DNA of 32,004 nt from Pseudomonadota bacterium (GCA_029567145.1 JAKQLM010000169.1:1-32004), one strand, 5' to 3'. Shown: positions 8,861-18,183, counted from the stretch's first letter. Notes: generated by a model from the letters alone, not told the origin. Made by a program: numbers and translations.

Positions 8861-10255
8861 ATGACCGCCACCCGTACCGAAACCGACAGCTTTGGCCCGC
8901 TCGAGGTTCCCAGCCACAAATACTGGGGCGCGCAGACCCAGCGGTCGATCATCAACTTCCCGATCGGCTGGGAACGCCAGCCGGTCCCGATCATCCGCGC
9001 GCTTGGCGTGATCAAGCAGGCCTGCGCCCGGGTGAACATGGCGCAAGGCGACATCGACGCGACGCTTGGCAACGCCATCGTGGCCGCCGCAGGTGAGGTC
9101 ATCGACGGCAAATTCGACGACAACTTCCCGCTGGTCGTCTGGCAGACCGGCTCTGGCACCCAGTCGAACATGAACGCGAACGAGGTGATCAGCAATCGCG
9201 CGATCGAGATGCTGGGCGGCGTGATGGGGTCAAAGAAACCCGTCCACCCGAACGACCATGTGAACATGGGCCAGTCGTCGAACGACACGTTCCCGACCGC
9301 GATGCACGTCGCCATCGGCATGCACACCCGCGACGTGCTACTGCCGGGGCTGACGAAACTGTCCAAGGCGCTTTGGGCGAAGTCCAACGAATTCAAGGAC
9401 ATCATCAAGATCGGCCGCACCCATACCCAGGATGCGACACCCCTGACCCTGGGGCAGGAATTCAGCGGCTACGCGACCCAGGTCGACAAGGGCATCGCGC
9501 GGGTGAAGGCCTGCCTGCCCGACATCTATGAACTGGCGCAGGGCGGCACCGCTGTCGGCACGGGCCTCAACACCCGCGTCGGCTTTGACGTGCGGGTCGC
9601 GACCGAGATCGCCGCGATCACCGGCCTGCCCTTCGTCACCGCCCCGAACAAGTTCGAGGCGCTGGCCGCCCACGATGCGATGGTCATGTTCAGTGGCGCG
9701 CTGAAGACCGTCGCCGCCAGCCTGTACAAGATCGCCAGCGACCTGCGGCTTTTGGGCTCTGGCCCCCGCTCGGGGCTTGGGGAACTGATCCTGCCGGAAA
9801 ACGAGCCCGGATCGTCGATCATGCCCGGCAAGGTCAACCCGACCCAGGCCGAAGCGCTGACCATGGTCTGCGCGCATGTGATGGGCAACGACGCCGCCGT
9901 GGGCTTTGCCGGCAGCCAGGGCCATTTCGAGCTGAACGTCTACAACCCGATGATGTCCTACAACGTGCTGCAATCGATCCAGCTTCTCGGCGATGCCGCC
10001 GCCAGCTTCACCGACAACATGGTGGTGGGGACCCAGGCCAACCTGCCCCGGATCGACAAGCTGATGAAGGAATCGCTGATGCTGGTGACGGCGCTGGCCC
10101 CGACCATCGGCTATGACAACGCGACCAAGGTCGCCAAGACCGCGCACAAGAACGGCACGACCCTGCGGGAAGAGGCGATTGCGCTTGGCTTTGTCGACGG
10201 CGAAACCTTCGACCGCGTGGTCCGCCCCGAAGACATGGTCGGCCCGAAAGGCTGA
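8861..10255 (+). CDS. fumC: Fumarate hydratase class II
   Basis: [36 protein letters not shown]..., signature [24 protein letters not shown] upstream of 8861. Confidence 0.97.
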   Translation: MTATRTETDSFGPLEVPSHKYWGAQTQRSIINFPIGWERQPVPIIRALGVIKQACARVNMAQGDIDATLGNAIVAAAGEVIDGKFDDNFPLVVWQTGSGTQSNMNANEVISNRAIEMLGGVMGSKKPVHPNDHVNMGQSSNDTFPTAMHVAIGMHTRDVLLPGLTKLSKALWAKSNEFKDIIKIGRTHTQDATPLTLGQEFSGYATQVDKGIARVKACLPDIYELAQGGTAVGTGLNTRVGFDVRVATEIAAITGLPFVTAPNKFEALAAHDAMVMFSGALKTVAASLYKIASDLRLLGSGPRSGLGELILPENEPGSSIMPGKVNPTQAEALTMVCAHVMGNDAAVGFAGSQGHFELNVYNPMMSYNVLQSIQLLGDAAASFTDNMVVGTQANLPRIDKLMKESLMLVTALAPTIGYDNATKVAKTAHKNGTTLREEAIALGFVDGETFDRVVRPEDMVGPKG

Positions 10256-10434
10256 TGGCCACGATCGTCAACCTTGCCCGCGCGAAAAAGCAGGCGGCCC
10301 GCAAGGCCACCCGCGTGACCGCAGATGCAAACGCCGCAAAATTCGGCCGCACGAAAGCCGAGCGTGCGCTTGACCAGGCGCAGGCCGACAAGGCCGCCCG
10401 CGATCTGGACAGCCACCGGCGCGAGACGGATTAA
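10255..10434 (+). CDS. DUF4169-like small basic protein (59 aa; absent from the ORF track)
   Basis: ATG overlaps the fumC TGA (TGATG). Translation: [59 protein letters not shown]. Confidence 0.85.
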   Translation: MATIVNLARAKKQAARKATRVTADANAAKFGRTKAERALDQAQADKAARDLDSHRRETD

Positions 10435-10482
10435 GCGTCGATTAACCCTGTCATGCCAGCCTCCGCCCCCAGGAGGTGCGCC

Positions 10483-10713
10483 ATGACCAGTCTTCCCGCC
10501 TATCTGTCAGCGGACCATTGGGTCTCGCATCTGTTCACGTCACAGGCCGCGCGCGAGGGTGGGGTGATCCGGCGCAAGGTTCGCGACGTCGAACGGTTTG
10601 TCGGCCGCGATCCGTTCCTGGACGAAATGAAGCGCCGTGGCTTTCCCGTGGTCGAAAACGCCGGGCAGTTCGTCATCTTCTGCAACCGCGAGCCGATCCG
10701 CCGGGTGGTGTAG
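10483..10713 (+). CDS. Conserved small hypothetical protein (76 aa)
   Basis: AGGAGGT RBS at 10471; MTSLPAYLSADHWVSHLFTSQAAREGGVIRRKVRDVERFVGRDPFLDEMKRRGFPVVENAGQFVIFCNREPIRRVV. Confidence 0.75.
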   Translation: MTSLPAYLSADHWVSHLFTSQAAREGGVIRRKVRDVERFVGRDPFLDEMKRRGFPVVENAGQFVIFCNREPIRRVV

Positions 10714-10782
10714 GCGATTTCTTCAAAGAAATCGCACCGGACCCTTTGAAGGGTCCGAACCGGAGTTTTCGAAAACTCCGGT
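10714..10782. repeat. Array of three consecutive perfect palindromes
   Basis: GCGATTTCTT-CA-AAGAAATCGC (10714-10735), CGGACCCTT-TG-AAGGGTCCG (10738-10757), ACCGGAGTTTTC/GAAAACTCCGGT (10759-10782). Confidence 0.95.
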
Positions 10783-10816
10783 GACAACGCCGACCGTTGC
10801 GCGCTATGCCTGCGCC

Positions 10817-11062
10817 ATGTCCGCCCGCCCCGTCAAACGCTCGCTTACGCTGCACGGCCACCGCACCAGCGTCTCGCTGGAGGCCGCGTTCTGGGACGCG
10901 TTCCGCCGGCTTGCCTCGGACCGTGGCATCCCGCTCAACCAGCTTGCCGCAGAGATCGACGATGCGCGCACCGGCGACGAAGGGCTGGCCTCGGCGATCC
11001 GCGTTCACATTCTGGGCCAGTTGCAGGCCGGGCACGGGCAAAAGGTCAGCGGGCAGAACTAG
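10817..11062 (+). CDS. Ribbon-helix-helix domain protein
   Basis: MSARPVKRSLTLHGHRTSVSLEAAFWDAFRRLASDRGIPLNQLAAEID..., typical of the RHH_4 family beside fumC/DUF4169. Confidence 0.85.
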   Translation: MSARPVKRSLTLHGHRTSVSLEAAFWDAFRRLASDRGIPLNQLAAEIDDARTGDEGLASAIRVHILGQLQAGHGQKVSGQN

Positions 11063-11203
11063 CGGACAGGGAGTCCCAAAGCCAGTCCCGGCCCCGGTGT
11101 CGCGCCGTGGCAACAGCGCCAGAAGATCTGGATTTGCCGCCCTTGCGGACCGGATCGCCGGGTGCCACGCTGGCGTGGTTATTAGAACGCAAGGTGAATT
11201 GAA

Positions 11204-11779
11204 ATGCGAACTCCCTCTCTCTTTCTTCCTTTGGCGCTGATCTTCGCGGCCCCGCTGGCCGCGTCGGCGCAGGACGCGTCGGCCTGGGCTGGCGCCTATG
11301 GCGGTGTGCAACTGTCCTATGGTGACGGCTTCCAGGACTACGGTGGCGGCACCACCTACGACATCTACGGCGAATCCTACGGGCTGTTCGCCGGATACAT
11401 GTGGACCACGGGCGCCTGGGCCTATGGTGCGGAACTGGCCTACGCCAATGCCAGCTTCCACGAATATGACGGCCCGGACGAATACCCCGACTACCAGTTC
11501 AACCACACGCTCGACCTGAAGGCGCGCGCCGGCTATGCGATGGGTCCGGCGCTGGTCTACGGCACCCTCGGCTACGGCTTTTCAGAGTGGGAAGAGGGCG
11601 GCACCGATCCGGGCGACCTGTACGATGTCGACGGCGTGCTTGTGGGCGTCGGGGTCGACTATCTGGTGACCGATCAGATCTTCCTTGGGGCCGAGGTCCT
11701 GCGGCGCGGCATGGACAGCGACTATCCGTTTGACGCCGATCTGACCACGTTCACCCTTCGGGCGGGCATGACGTTCTGA
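11204..11779 (+). CDS. Outer-membrane beta-barrel protein, paralog 1
   Basis: Signal peptide (...LAASAQDASAWAGAYGGVQLSYGDG), alternating amphipathic strands, terminal Phe (TLRAGMTF). Confidence 0.8.
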   Translation: MRTPSLFLPLALIFAAPLAASAQDASAWAGAYGGVQLSYGDGFQDYGGGTTYDIYGESYGLFAGYMWTTGAWAYGAELAYANASFHEYDGPDEYPDYQFNHTLDLKARAGYAMGPALVYGTLGYGFSEWEEGGTDPGDLYDVDGVLVGVGVDYLVTDQIFLGAEVLRRGMDSDYPFDADLTTFTLRAGMTF

Positions 11780-11986
11780 TGCCGGTTCAGGTGCCGCCCT
11801 GCGCGACACCTGACCAGTTTCGCGGCGGCCAGGCTGCGGGCCCACGCCCGACCTGGCAGAAAACTCCGGTGACAGGGCGGGCGGCCCACACTCTCCGCCC
11901 GCCCGTCATACCCTTTGGCCTGGGCCTTAGATCCGGGCCTTCCGTTGCGTAGCCTGAAGCCCTCTTGCTGAAAAAGGACCTGCAGC

Positions 11987-12547
11987 ATGAAAATTCTGTT
12001 CACATCGATTGCGGCGCTTGCGCTGACCGGCACGGTCGCGCTGGCGCAGGACGGCTCTGCCTGGGACGGCGCATATGGCGGCGTCACCGCGTCCTCCCAT
12101 TCCGGCGACATGCTGTATGACGACGGCGGGGCCTTTGATCTTGACGGCAATTCCGTCGGCCTGATCCTTGGCTACAATCGCAGCAGCGGGGCGCTGGTCT
12201 ATGGCGGCGAGCTCAGCTATTCGGACGGGGACGTCGAAGAGGTCGGCAACCCCGGTTTCCTGTTCACCTCGTTTCTGGATGTCAAGGCACGGGTCGGCTA
12301 TGCGGCGGGCAACGCGCTGATCTACGGCACGATCGGTGCCACCTCTTCGCGCTGGACCGAAAGCGACGAATCCTTTGGCGGCCATGGCCTGCTGTACGGG
12401 GTCGGCGTCGACTATCTGGTGTCGCCGACGATCTTCCTGGGCGGCGAATATGTCATCCGCGACATCGAGAGCGACTGGAACACCGACGGCGATACGCTGG
12501 ATGCCGACCTTGGCAGCCTGTCCTTGCGCCTGGGGATGAAGTTCTGA
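11987..12547 (+). CDS. Outer-membrane beta-barrel protein, paralog 2
   Basis: Signal peptide MKILFTSIAALALTGTVALAQDGSAWDGAYGGV; shares GVGVDYLV...IFLGGE and terminal LRLGMKF with paralog 1. Confidence 0.8.
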   Translation: MKILFTSIAALALTGTVALAQDGSAWDGAYGGVTASSHSGDMLYDDGGAFDLDGNSVGLILGYNRSSGALVYGGELSYSDGDVEEVGNPGFLFTSFLDVKARVGYAAGNALIYGTIGATSSRWTESDESFGGHGLLYGVGVDYLVSPTIFLGGEYVIRDIESDWNTDGDTLDADLGSLSLRLGMKF

Positions 12548-13186
12548 TCACCGACCGGCGGCCACCTGTCCCAGCGTGGTCGCCAGATCGCCATAGCCGG
12601 TGAACCGCCGCTCATAGGCCAGCCCCAGCCGGGCCGCACAGTCCTGCGCCTTTGCGTCCAGCACGGGATCGTTGACCTGCGCCTGATAGACCAGCTTGGT
12701 GTAATTGCCGAAATACATGTCGCGCAGGTCGGGATGCCGGTCCAGGCCCATCGGCCGCCAGACAAAGGCATCGAACTGCCGGACCAGGAAATCGGTCAGG
12801 TAAAACACGGTGAACTCAGTCTCGGCCTGTTCGGCAAAGGCGGCGTTGCCCTCGAAAAAGCTGTAGCAATGCGGGCCTTCGACCATCTCGACCCCCAGCC
12901 GGTCGCAGGCCGCCTGCAACTGGCCGCCCGTGCCGCAATCGGCATAGACGATGAAGATCGTGTCGTAGCGATCCCGCGCTTCGGCCACTGCGTCCTCGAC
13001 CGCCGGGATGATCCGGTCGGGCCAGAGATGCAGCTTTGCGGGCAGGCATTGCAGGTCGATATGCGCCCACGTGTTCGCCGCCTTCAGCGCCAGGATTTCA
13101 TGCGCCAGCGCGCCGCAGGCGATCAGCAGGATGCGGCCCTGACGGGTTGGGGCAAGGCCGGTTTCGGAAAGGCTCAGATCATCCAT
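12548..13186 (-). CDS. DUF1638 domain-containing protein
   Basis: From ATG 13186: MDDLSLSETGLAPTRQGRILLIACGALAHEILAL...YDTIFIVYADCGTGGQL... The longer listed ORF start (13417) reads through the small membrane ORF in another frame. Confidence 0.85.
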   Translation of the reverse strand: MDDLSLSETGLAPTRQGRILLIACGALAHEILALKAANTWAHIDLQCLPAKLHLWPDRIIPAVEDAVAEARDRYDTIFIVYADCGTGGQLQAACDRLGVEMVEGPHCYSFFEGNAAFAEQAETEFTVFYLTDFLVRQFDAFVWRPMGLDRHPDLRDMYFGNYTKLVYQAQVNDPVLDAKAQDCAARLGLAYERRFTGYGDLATTLGQVAAGR

Positions 13187-13209
13187 GATGGCCCCGCAGG
13201 CAGGCCCGT

Positions 13210-13368
13210 TCAGCGGCTGACGCGGGTCCAGGTCAGGATCAGGCTGGCGCACAGCGCCGCGAACATCAGCGCCAGCATCGGGATGCCGGTATGGAACGCC
13301 AGCCACAAGGTCAGCCCGGCGGTGAACACCACCAGGGCAATCAGTCCCAGAAAATGCGTCAGCGGCAT
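13210..13368 (-). CDS. Small membrane protein, 52 aa, two predicted TM segments (absent from the ORF track)
   Basis: MPLTHFLGLIALVVFTAGLTLWLAFHTGIPMLALMFAALCASLILTWTRVSR*. Lies between the corrinoid protein and DUF1638 genes on the same strand. Confidence 0.65.
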   Translation of the reverse strand: MPLTHFLGLIALVVFTAGLTLWLAFHTGIPMLALMFAALCASLILTWTRVSR

Positions 13369-13456
13369 CTGCGGTCCCCCTGACAATCAATCTGCGCCCC
13401 GCCCGGGCCAATGACAAGCCCCGGCGGGATCACGGGTCCGTGCTTTGTGACGGGCG

Positions 13457-14152
<696 letters not shown>

Positions 14153-14309
14153 GGCGCACGCTCCAAGGAGGGGGTCTTCTCGCGTGGATGATGCCAAAGC
14201 GACGCATCCACTTTCCGACAAACGACATACACCGGATGAAAGCCGACAGAAAGCCGTCGCGGATGCGAAAGTTGTGGTAGTTGTTCCTCTTTCGTTCTAG
14301 ATTTGCCGC

Positions 14310-15389
14310 ATGACCGACAGCCTTCTTCCCGGCCAGCGCCTGCGCGGACGCGGGGTCGACAGCAACCGCACCGGACGGTTTGAACCGACCAGCCGGGAAG
14401 CCTATGACGACGGCTGGGACCTGGTGGAGGAGGACCAGCTTGTCCGAACCGAGGTTCGCCTTGAACGCCCCCGCTCTGCGATCACTTACAACCGCTCGCC
14501 CGACCTGCCGTTTGACCGGTCGATCAATCCCTACCGGGGCTGCGAACATGGGTGCGTCTACTGCTACGCCCGCCCGACGCATGCCTATCTGAACCTGTCC
14601 CCCGGCGTGGACTTCGAAACCCGCCTGATCGCCCGCCCCGGCATCGCCGCCGTGCTGGACGCCGAACTCCGCAAGCCCGCCTATGCCGTCCAGCCCATCG
14701 CCATCGGCACCAACACCGACCCTTATCAGCCCATCGAACGCGACCACATCCTGATGCGCCCGATCCTGCAGGTGCTGTCGGACTTTCGCCATCCGGTCTG
14801 GATCACCACGCGCGGCACCACGGTCGAGCGTGACATCGACCTGATCGCGCCACTGGCCGCCCAGGGCCTTGCCGCCGTGTCGATCAGCGTCACCACGCTG
14901 GACGACGCGCTTGCCCGCAAGATGGAACCCCGCGCCCCTGCCCCGCGCCGTCGGTTGCAGATGATCGAACGGCTGGCCCGCGCCGGCATCCCGGTTCGCA
15001 TCCAGGTCTCGCCCCTGATCCCGGCGCTGACGGATCACGAGCTTGAAGGGATCCTGCAAGCAGGCCGCGATGCCGGGGCGACCTATGCCAACTCGATCCC
15101 GCTGCGCCTGCCGCTGGAAGTCGCAACCCTGTTTCGAGAGTGGCTCGAAGCGACCTTCCCCGACCGCGCCGCCCGCGTCATGGGCCGGGTGCGTGAACTG
15201 CACGGCGGGCGCGACTATGACCCGGCCTTTGGCACGCGCATGCGCGGTCAGGGCCTGTGGGCGGACCTGATCCACCGCCGCGCCGACCTCGCCCGCAGGC
15301 GGCTGGGCCTGGACAGCGGCCTGCCGCCCCTGCGCTGCGATCTCTTCCAGCGGCCGCCCCGCGCCGGGGACCAGCTGTCATTGTTCTAA
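14310..15389 (+). CDS. PA0069-family radical SAM protein (SplB-like)
   Basis: SINPYRGCEHGCVYCYARPTHAYL (Cx3Cx2C), AIGTNTDPYQPIE. Confidence 0.9.
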   Translation: MTDSLLPGQRLRGRGVDSNRTGRFEPTSREAYDDGWDLVEEDQLVRTEVRLERPRSAITYNRSPDLPFDRSINPYRGCEHGCVYCYARPTHAYLNLSPGVDFETRLIARPGIAAVLDAELRKPAYAVQPIAIGTNTDPYQPIERDHILMRPILQVLSDFRHPVWITTRGTTVERDIDLIAPLAAQGLAAVSISVTTLDDALARKMEPRAPAPRRRLQMIERLARAGIPVRIQVSPLIPALTDHELEGILQAGRDAGATYANSIPLRLPLEVATLFREWLEATFPDRAARVMGRVRELHGGRDYDPAFGTRMRGQGLWADLIHRRADLARRRLGLDSGLPPLRCDLFQRPPRAGDQLSLF

Positions 15390-15518
15390 GTCGCGGCGAA
15401 TGGTTAACGCTCCGGCATCCCAGCGCGCGTAGAGACGGAAGGAAGACAGCAGAAAGACGGGTCAAAGACAGCCCATCAACCCGGTTCGGCCCGGATTACC
15501 ACAGCGTTCCCAACAGCT

Positions 15519-15588
15519 TGACGGCGGACCCTGTCAAAGGCCCGCCGTCATCTTCACCTGTCGCATTCATCCCGCGGAAACCGGGATG
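15519..15588. terminator. Two hairpins between convergent genes, possible bidirectional terminator
   Basis: TGACGGCGG...CCGCCGTCA (15519-15550) and CATCCCG-CGGAAAC-CGGGATG (15568-15588). Weak T tracts. Confidence 0.4.
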
Positions 15589-15593
15589 GTCGG

Positions 15594-16046
15594 CTAATCG
15601 GCTCCGACAAACCGCGCCAGCTTGCCCAGGGTCTGCAGGCCCAGCTCCACCGCGCCAAAGCCCTTGGCGTCCTCATACTCTTGCGCCGAGGCGAAGATCA
15701 TCGCCAACGTAACCCTTGTCGTGCCGCCCAGATCGGTGAACGCGACTGACGCATCCGCATGTTTCGGCCCGTCTTCGCCCCAGTGCAGCGTGTATTCCAC
15801 CCGGGCCGTGGGCTGCACCAGCCCATAGCGGTGATGGTTCGGCCAGACCTTGCCATCCGGCCCGATCATGTCGAACACCCACTCGCCCCCGGTGCGCAGG
15901 TCGATCCGCTTGGTGCGGCAGGAAAACCCCTCTGGCCCCCACCATTGCGGCAGCGCGACTGGGTTGATCCAGGCACCCCAGACCACCTCCACCGGGGCCT
16001 TGATCACCCGTTCCAGGGTCATCGTGCGGTCGGAAATATCCATCAT
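15594..16046 (-). CDS. SRPBCC/AHSA1-family protein
   Basis: LERVIKAPVEVVWGAWINPVALPQWWGPEGFSCRTKRIDLRTGGEWVFDMIGPDG. Confidence 0.9.
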   Translation of the reverse strand: MMDISDRTMTLERVIKAPVEVVWGAWINPVALPQWWGPEGFSCRTKRIDLRTGGEWVFDMIGPDGKVWPNHHRYGLVQPTARVEYTLHWGEDGPKHADASVAFTDLGGTTRVTLAMIFASAQEYEDAKGFGAVELGLQTLGKLARFVGAD

Positions 16047-16516
16047 TTCAGCCCCTTGGCATAGGCCTCCAACTGGGTCACCACCGTGCCCCAGCCGTCG
16101 AAAAAGCCCATGTCCTCATGTGCCTTGCGGGTGTCGGAGTTCCGGTGCCGGGCGATGGCGGTATAGGTCGTGCCTCCCCCCTTGGCGTCGGACAGCAGCA
16201 GGATCGCAGTCATGAACGGCTCGGGCGCGGGCTTCCAGCCTTCGGTATAGGTGTCGGTGAAAACCAGCTTTTCGCCCGGCACCACCTCCAGATAGACGCC
16301 CTTGTTGTCCATCAGGTTGCCCTCGACATCGAAGGTCGTATTGAACCGCCCCCCGACCCGCAGGTCGATCTCGACAGCCGTCACCTTGTGTGGCGCCGGG
16401 ATGAAGAAATGCGGGATGTGTCTCGGCTGGGTCCAGCATTCCCAGACCAACTGGCGCGGCACGGCCAGAGTCCGGGTAAAGCTGAGGTCGGTTTCGGGGT
16501 CCAGATCGGTCGTCAT
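16043..16516 (-). CDS. SRPBCC/AHSA1-family protein
   Basis: LSFTRTLAVPRQLVWECWTQPRHIPHFFIPAPHKVTAVEIDLRVGGRFNTTF. 4-nt overlaps with both neighbours. Confidence 0.9.
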   Translation of the reverse strand: MTTDLDPETDLSFTRTLAVPRQLVWECWTQPRHIPHFFIPAPHKVTAVEIDLRVGGRFNTTFDVEGNLMDNKGVYLEVVPGEKLVFTDTYTEGWKPAPEPFMTAILLLSDAKGGGTTYTAIARHRNSDTRKAHEDMGFFDGWGTVVTQLEAYAKGLK

Positions 16517-16854
16517 CTTTCACGTTCCTTCATCAGTTTCGTCACATAGTCGTCCAGCCGGTCCAGACGCCCTTCCCAGATCGCGCGCTGCTCCTCCAGC
16601 CAGTCGCGCATCGGCTGCAGCGCTTGCGGCTGGAAGGCGCAGGACCGCACGCGGCCGTCCTTTTGCGTGCGGACCAGCCCCGCCTCCTCCAGCACCGACA
16701 GGTGCCGCATGATCGTCGGCAGCCGCAGCCCTGTCGGATCGGCAAGTTCGGTCACCGCAGCAGGCCCCTTGGCCAGTCGCGACAGCATCATCCGCCGCGT
16801 CGGATCGGACAGGGCGTGGAACAGCAGCGACAGGTCGGGATCATATTTAGCCAT
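16513..16854 (-). CDS. ArsR/SmtB-family winged-helix transcriptional regulator
   Basis: MAKYDPDLSLLFHALSDPTRRMMLSRLAKGPAAVTELADPTGLRLPTIMRHLSVLEEAGLV. Alternative start at 16869. Confidence 0.9.
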   Translation of the reverse strand: MAKYDPDLSLLFHALSDPTRRMMLSRLAKGPAAVTELADPTGLRLPTIMRHLSVLEEAGLVRTQKDGRVRSCAFQPQALQPMRDWLEEQRAIWEGRLDRLDDYVTKLMKERER

Positions 16855-16912
16855 ATCGCTAAGTATCATCGCCACAGCGGCATGGCAAGCCATTACTTCG
16901 CCATATGGCTAA
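16847..16912. promoter_or_regulatory. Two operator-like inverted repeats at the ArsR gene
   Basis: TTAGCCATATCGCTAA (16847-16862) and TTCGCCATATGGCTAA (16897-16912): 14/16 identical, 50 bp apart. Confidence 0.65.
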
Positions 16913-16993
16913 GTTTATTCTTCCAGCTTCCAGACAAGTGACTTTCGGATTCTCAAGATAATCCAGGGCCGCTCGACCTTACCCCTATCCCCC

Positions 16994-17083
16994 AGGGCAG
17001 AGATCGACGAATGGCACATCACCCGGCGCGGCCAGCCGCGTGACGCACAGGCCAATCGGGCCTTTCTGACCGACATCGGCTAT
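16994..17083 (+). pseudogene. Probable N-terminal fragment relic of malate synthase G
   Basis: Plus frame reads PRAEIDEWHITRRGQPRDAQANRAFLTDIGY, resembling the malate synthase G N-terminal segment (IDxWH...RGQPHDxxAYKAFLxEIGYL). No start codon and no downstream continuation. Confidence 0.5.
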
Positions 17084-17151
17084 AATGAGCGGCTGACGCC
17101 GCACTTCTTTTGTCTCGCCTTGTGCGCGAAGAGTGCGCAACGGCTCGGTCA

Positions 17152-17204
17152 TTGGGGGCGCTTCGCCCCCCAAACCCCCAGAGAGTATTTGCAAAAGAGC
17201 AAAT
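17152..17204. repeat. Intergenic hairpin pair resembling a Rhodobacterales dispersed repeat
   Basis: TTGGGGGCG-CTT-CGCCCCCCAA then CCCCAGAGAGT-ATTTGC-AAAAGA-GCAAAT. Confidence 0.55.
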
Positions 17205-17222
17205 GTGCAGACGGGCTTCGGC

Positions 17223-17474
17223 CTAGCCGATGTCCAGCGCGATGGCGTGGATGCGCTGGTTCAGGTCGCCCAGCGCGGCCTGCACCGCCCGGTGCCTGGC
17301 GATCCGCGTCATCGGCTGAAACGCCGCCGCGCGAATCGTGATGCGGAAGTGGCTGGCCCCCGACCCGTCATCGCCCGAATGCCCGGCGTGCTTGTGGCTT
17401 TCGTTCACCACCTCCAGCACGCTGGGCGCAAAGGCCGCCGTCAACCGCTCTTCGATGTCGTCTTTCACGCCCAT
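17223..17474 (-). CDS. BolA family protein
   Basis: LTAAFAPSVLEVVNESHKHAGHSGDDGSGASHFRITIRAAAF...ARHRAVQAALGD. Confidence 0.93.
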   Translation of the reverse strand: MGVKDDIEERLTAAFAPSVLEVVNESHKHAGHSGDDGSGASHFRITIRAAAFQPMTRIARHRAVQAALGDLNQRIHAIALDIG

Positions 17475-17547
17475 GTCAGCCCTGCCCCCTTCAATCCGCC
17501 GGGAAAACCCCTAAACTCGTGGCCCCGAGTCGGAAAGGCCGCTTTAC

Positions 17548-18180
17548 ATGACCAGTCGTCCGCCCTTTGAATTCAACCTGAGTGCCGCCGCCGACAAAAA
17601 GCGCAAGAAAACGGGCCGTCGTGGCATGTCCGGGGCGTTCGAGACCGCGGAACGGCCGTGCGATTACCCCGGCTGCAAGCTGCAGGCGGCCTATCGCGCG
17701 CCGAAATCGCCTGACCTGCTTGATGAGTTCTTCTGGTTCTGCAAGGACCACATCCGCGAATACAACCTGAAGTGGAACTTCTTCAACGGCACCTCGGACG
17801 AAGAATTCCAGAAATTCCTGGACAAGGACCGGGTCTGGGAACGCGAGACCAAGCCCTTCAGCCGGATCGGGGACGGCAATGCCTGGGCGCGGCTGGGGGT
17901 GAACGACCCGATGGCGCTTCTGGGCGAGAAAGCGACGCAGAACCCCGGGCGCCCGGCCTCGACCGCGACGCGGAAACTGCCCCCGACCGAGCGCAAGGCG
18001 ATCGAGATCCTGGACGCCCGCGACACCTGGACCAAGACGGAAATCCGCAAGCAATACAAGACTCTGGTCAAGGATCTGCACCCCGACATGAACGGCGGCG
18101 ACCGTCGGGACGAGGATCGGCTGCAAGAGGTGGTCTGGGCCTGGGACCAGCTGAAGGACAGCCGGTTCTTCCGCGAATAG
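17548..18180 (+). CDS. DnaJ (J-domain) molecular chaperone-like protein
   Basis: C-terminal J-domain with HPD (KQYKTLVKDLHPDMNGGDRRDEDRLQEVVWAWDQLKDSRFF). Confidence 0.88.
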   Translation: MTSRPPFEFNLSAAADKKRKKTGRRGMSGAFETAERPCDYPGCKLQAAYRAPKSPDLLDEFFWFCKDHIREYNLKWNFFNGTSDEEFQKFLDKDRVWERETKPFSRIGDGNAWARLGVNDPMALLGEKATQNPGRPASTATRKLPPTERKAIEILDARDTWTKTEIRKQYKTLVKDLHPDMNGGDRRDEDRLQEVVWAWDQLKDSRFFRE

Positions 18181-18183
18181 CGC

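Noticed and set aside
16985-17194. 69-aa minus ORF
   Set aside because: Antisense to the malate synthase-like fragment and the repeat; no recognisable protein.
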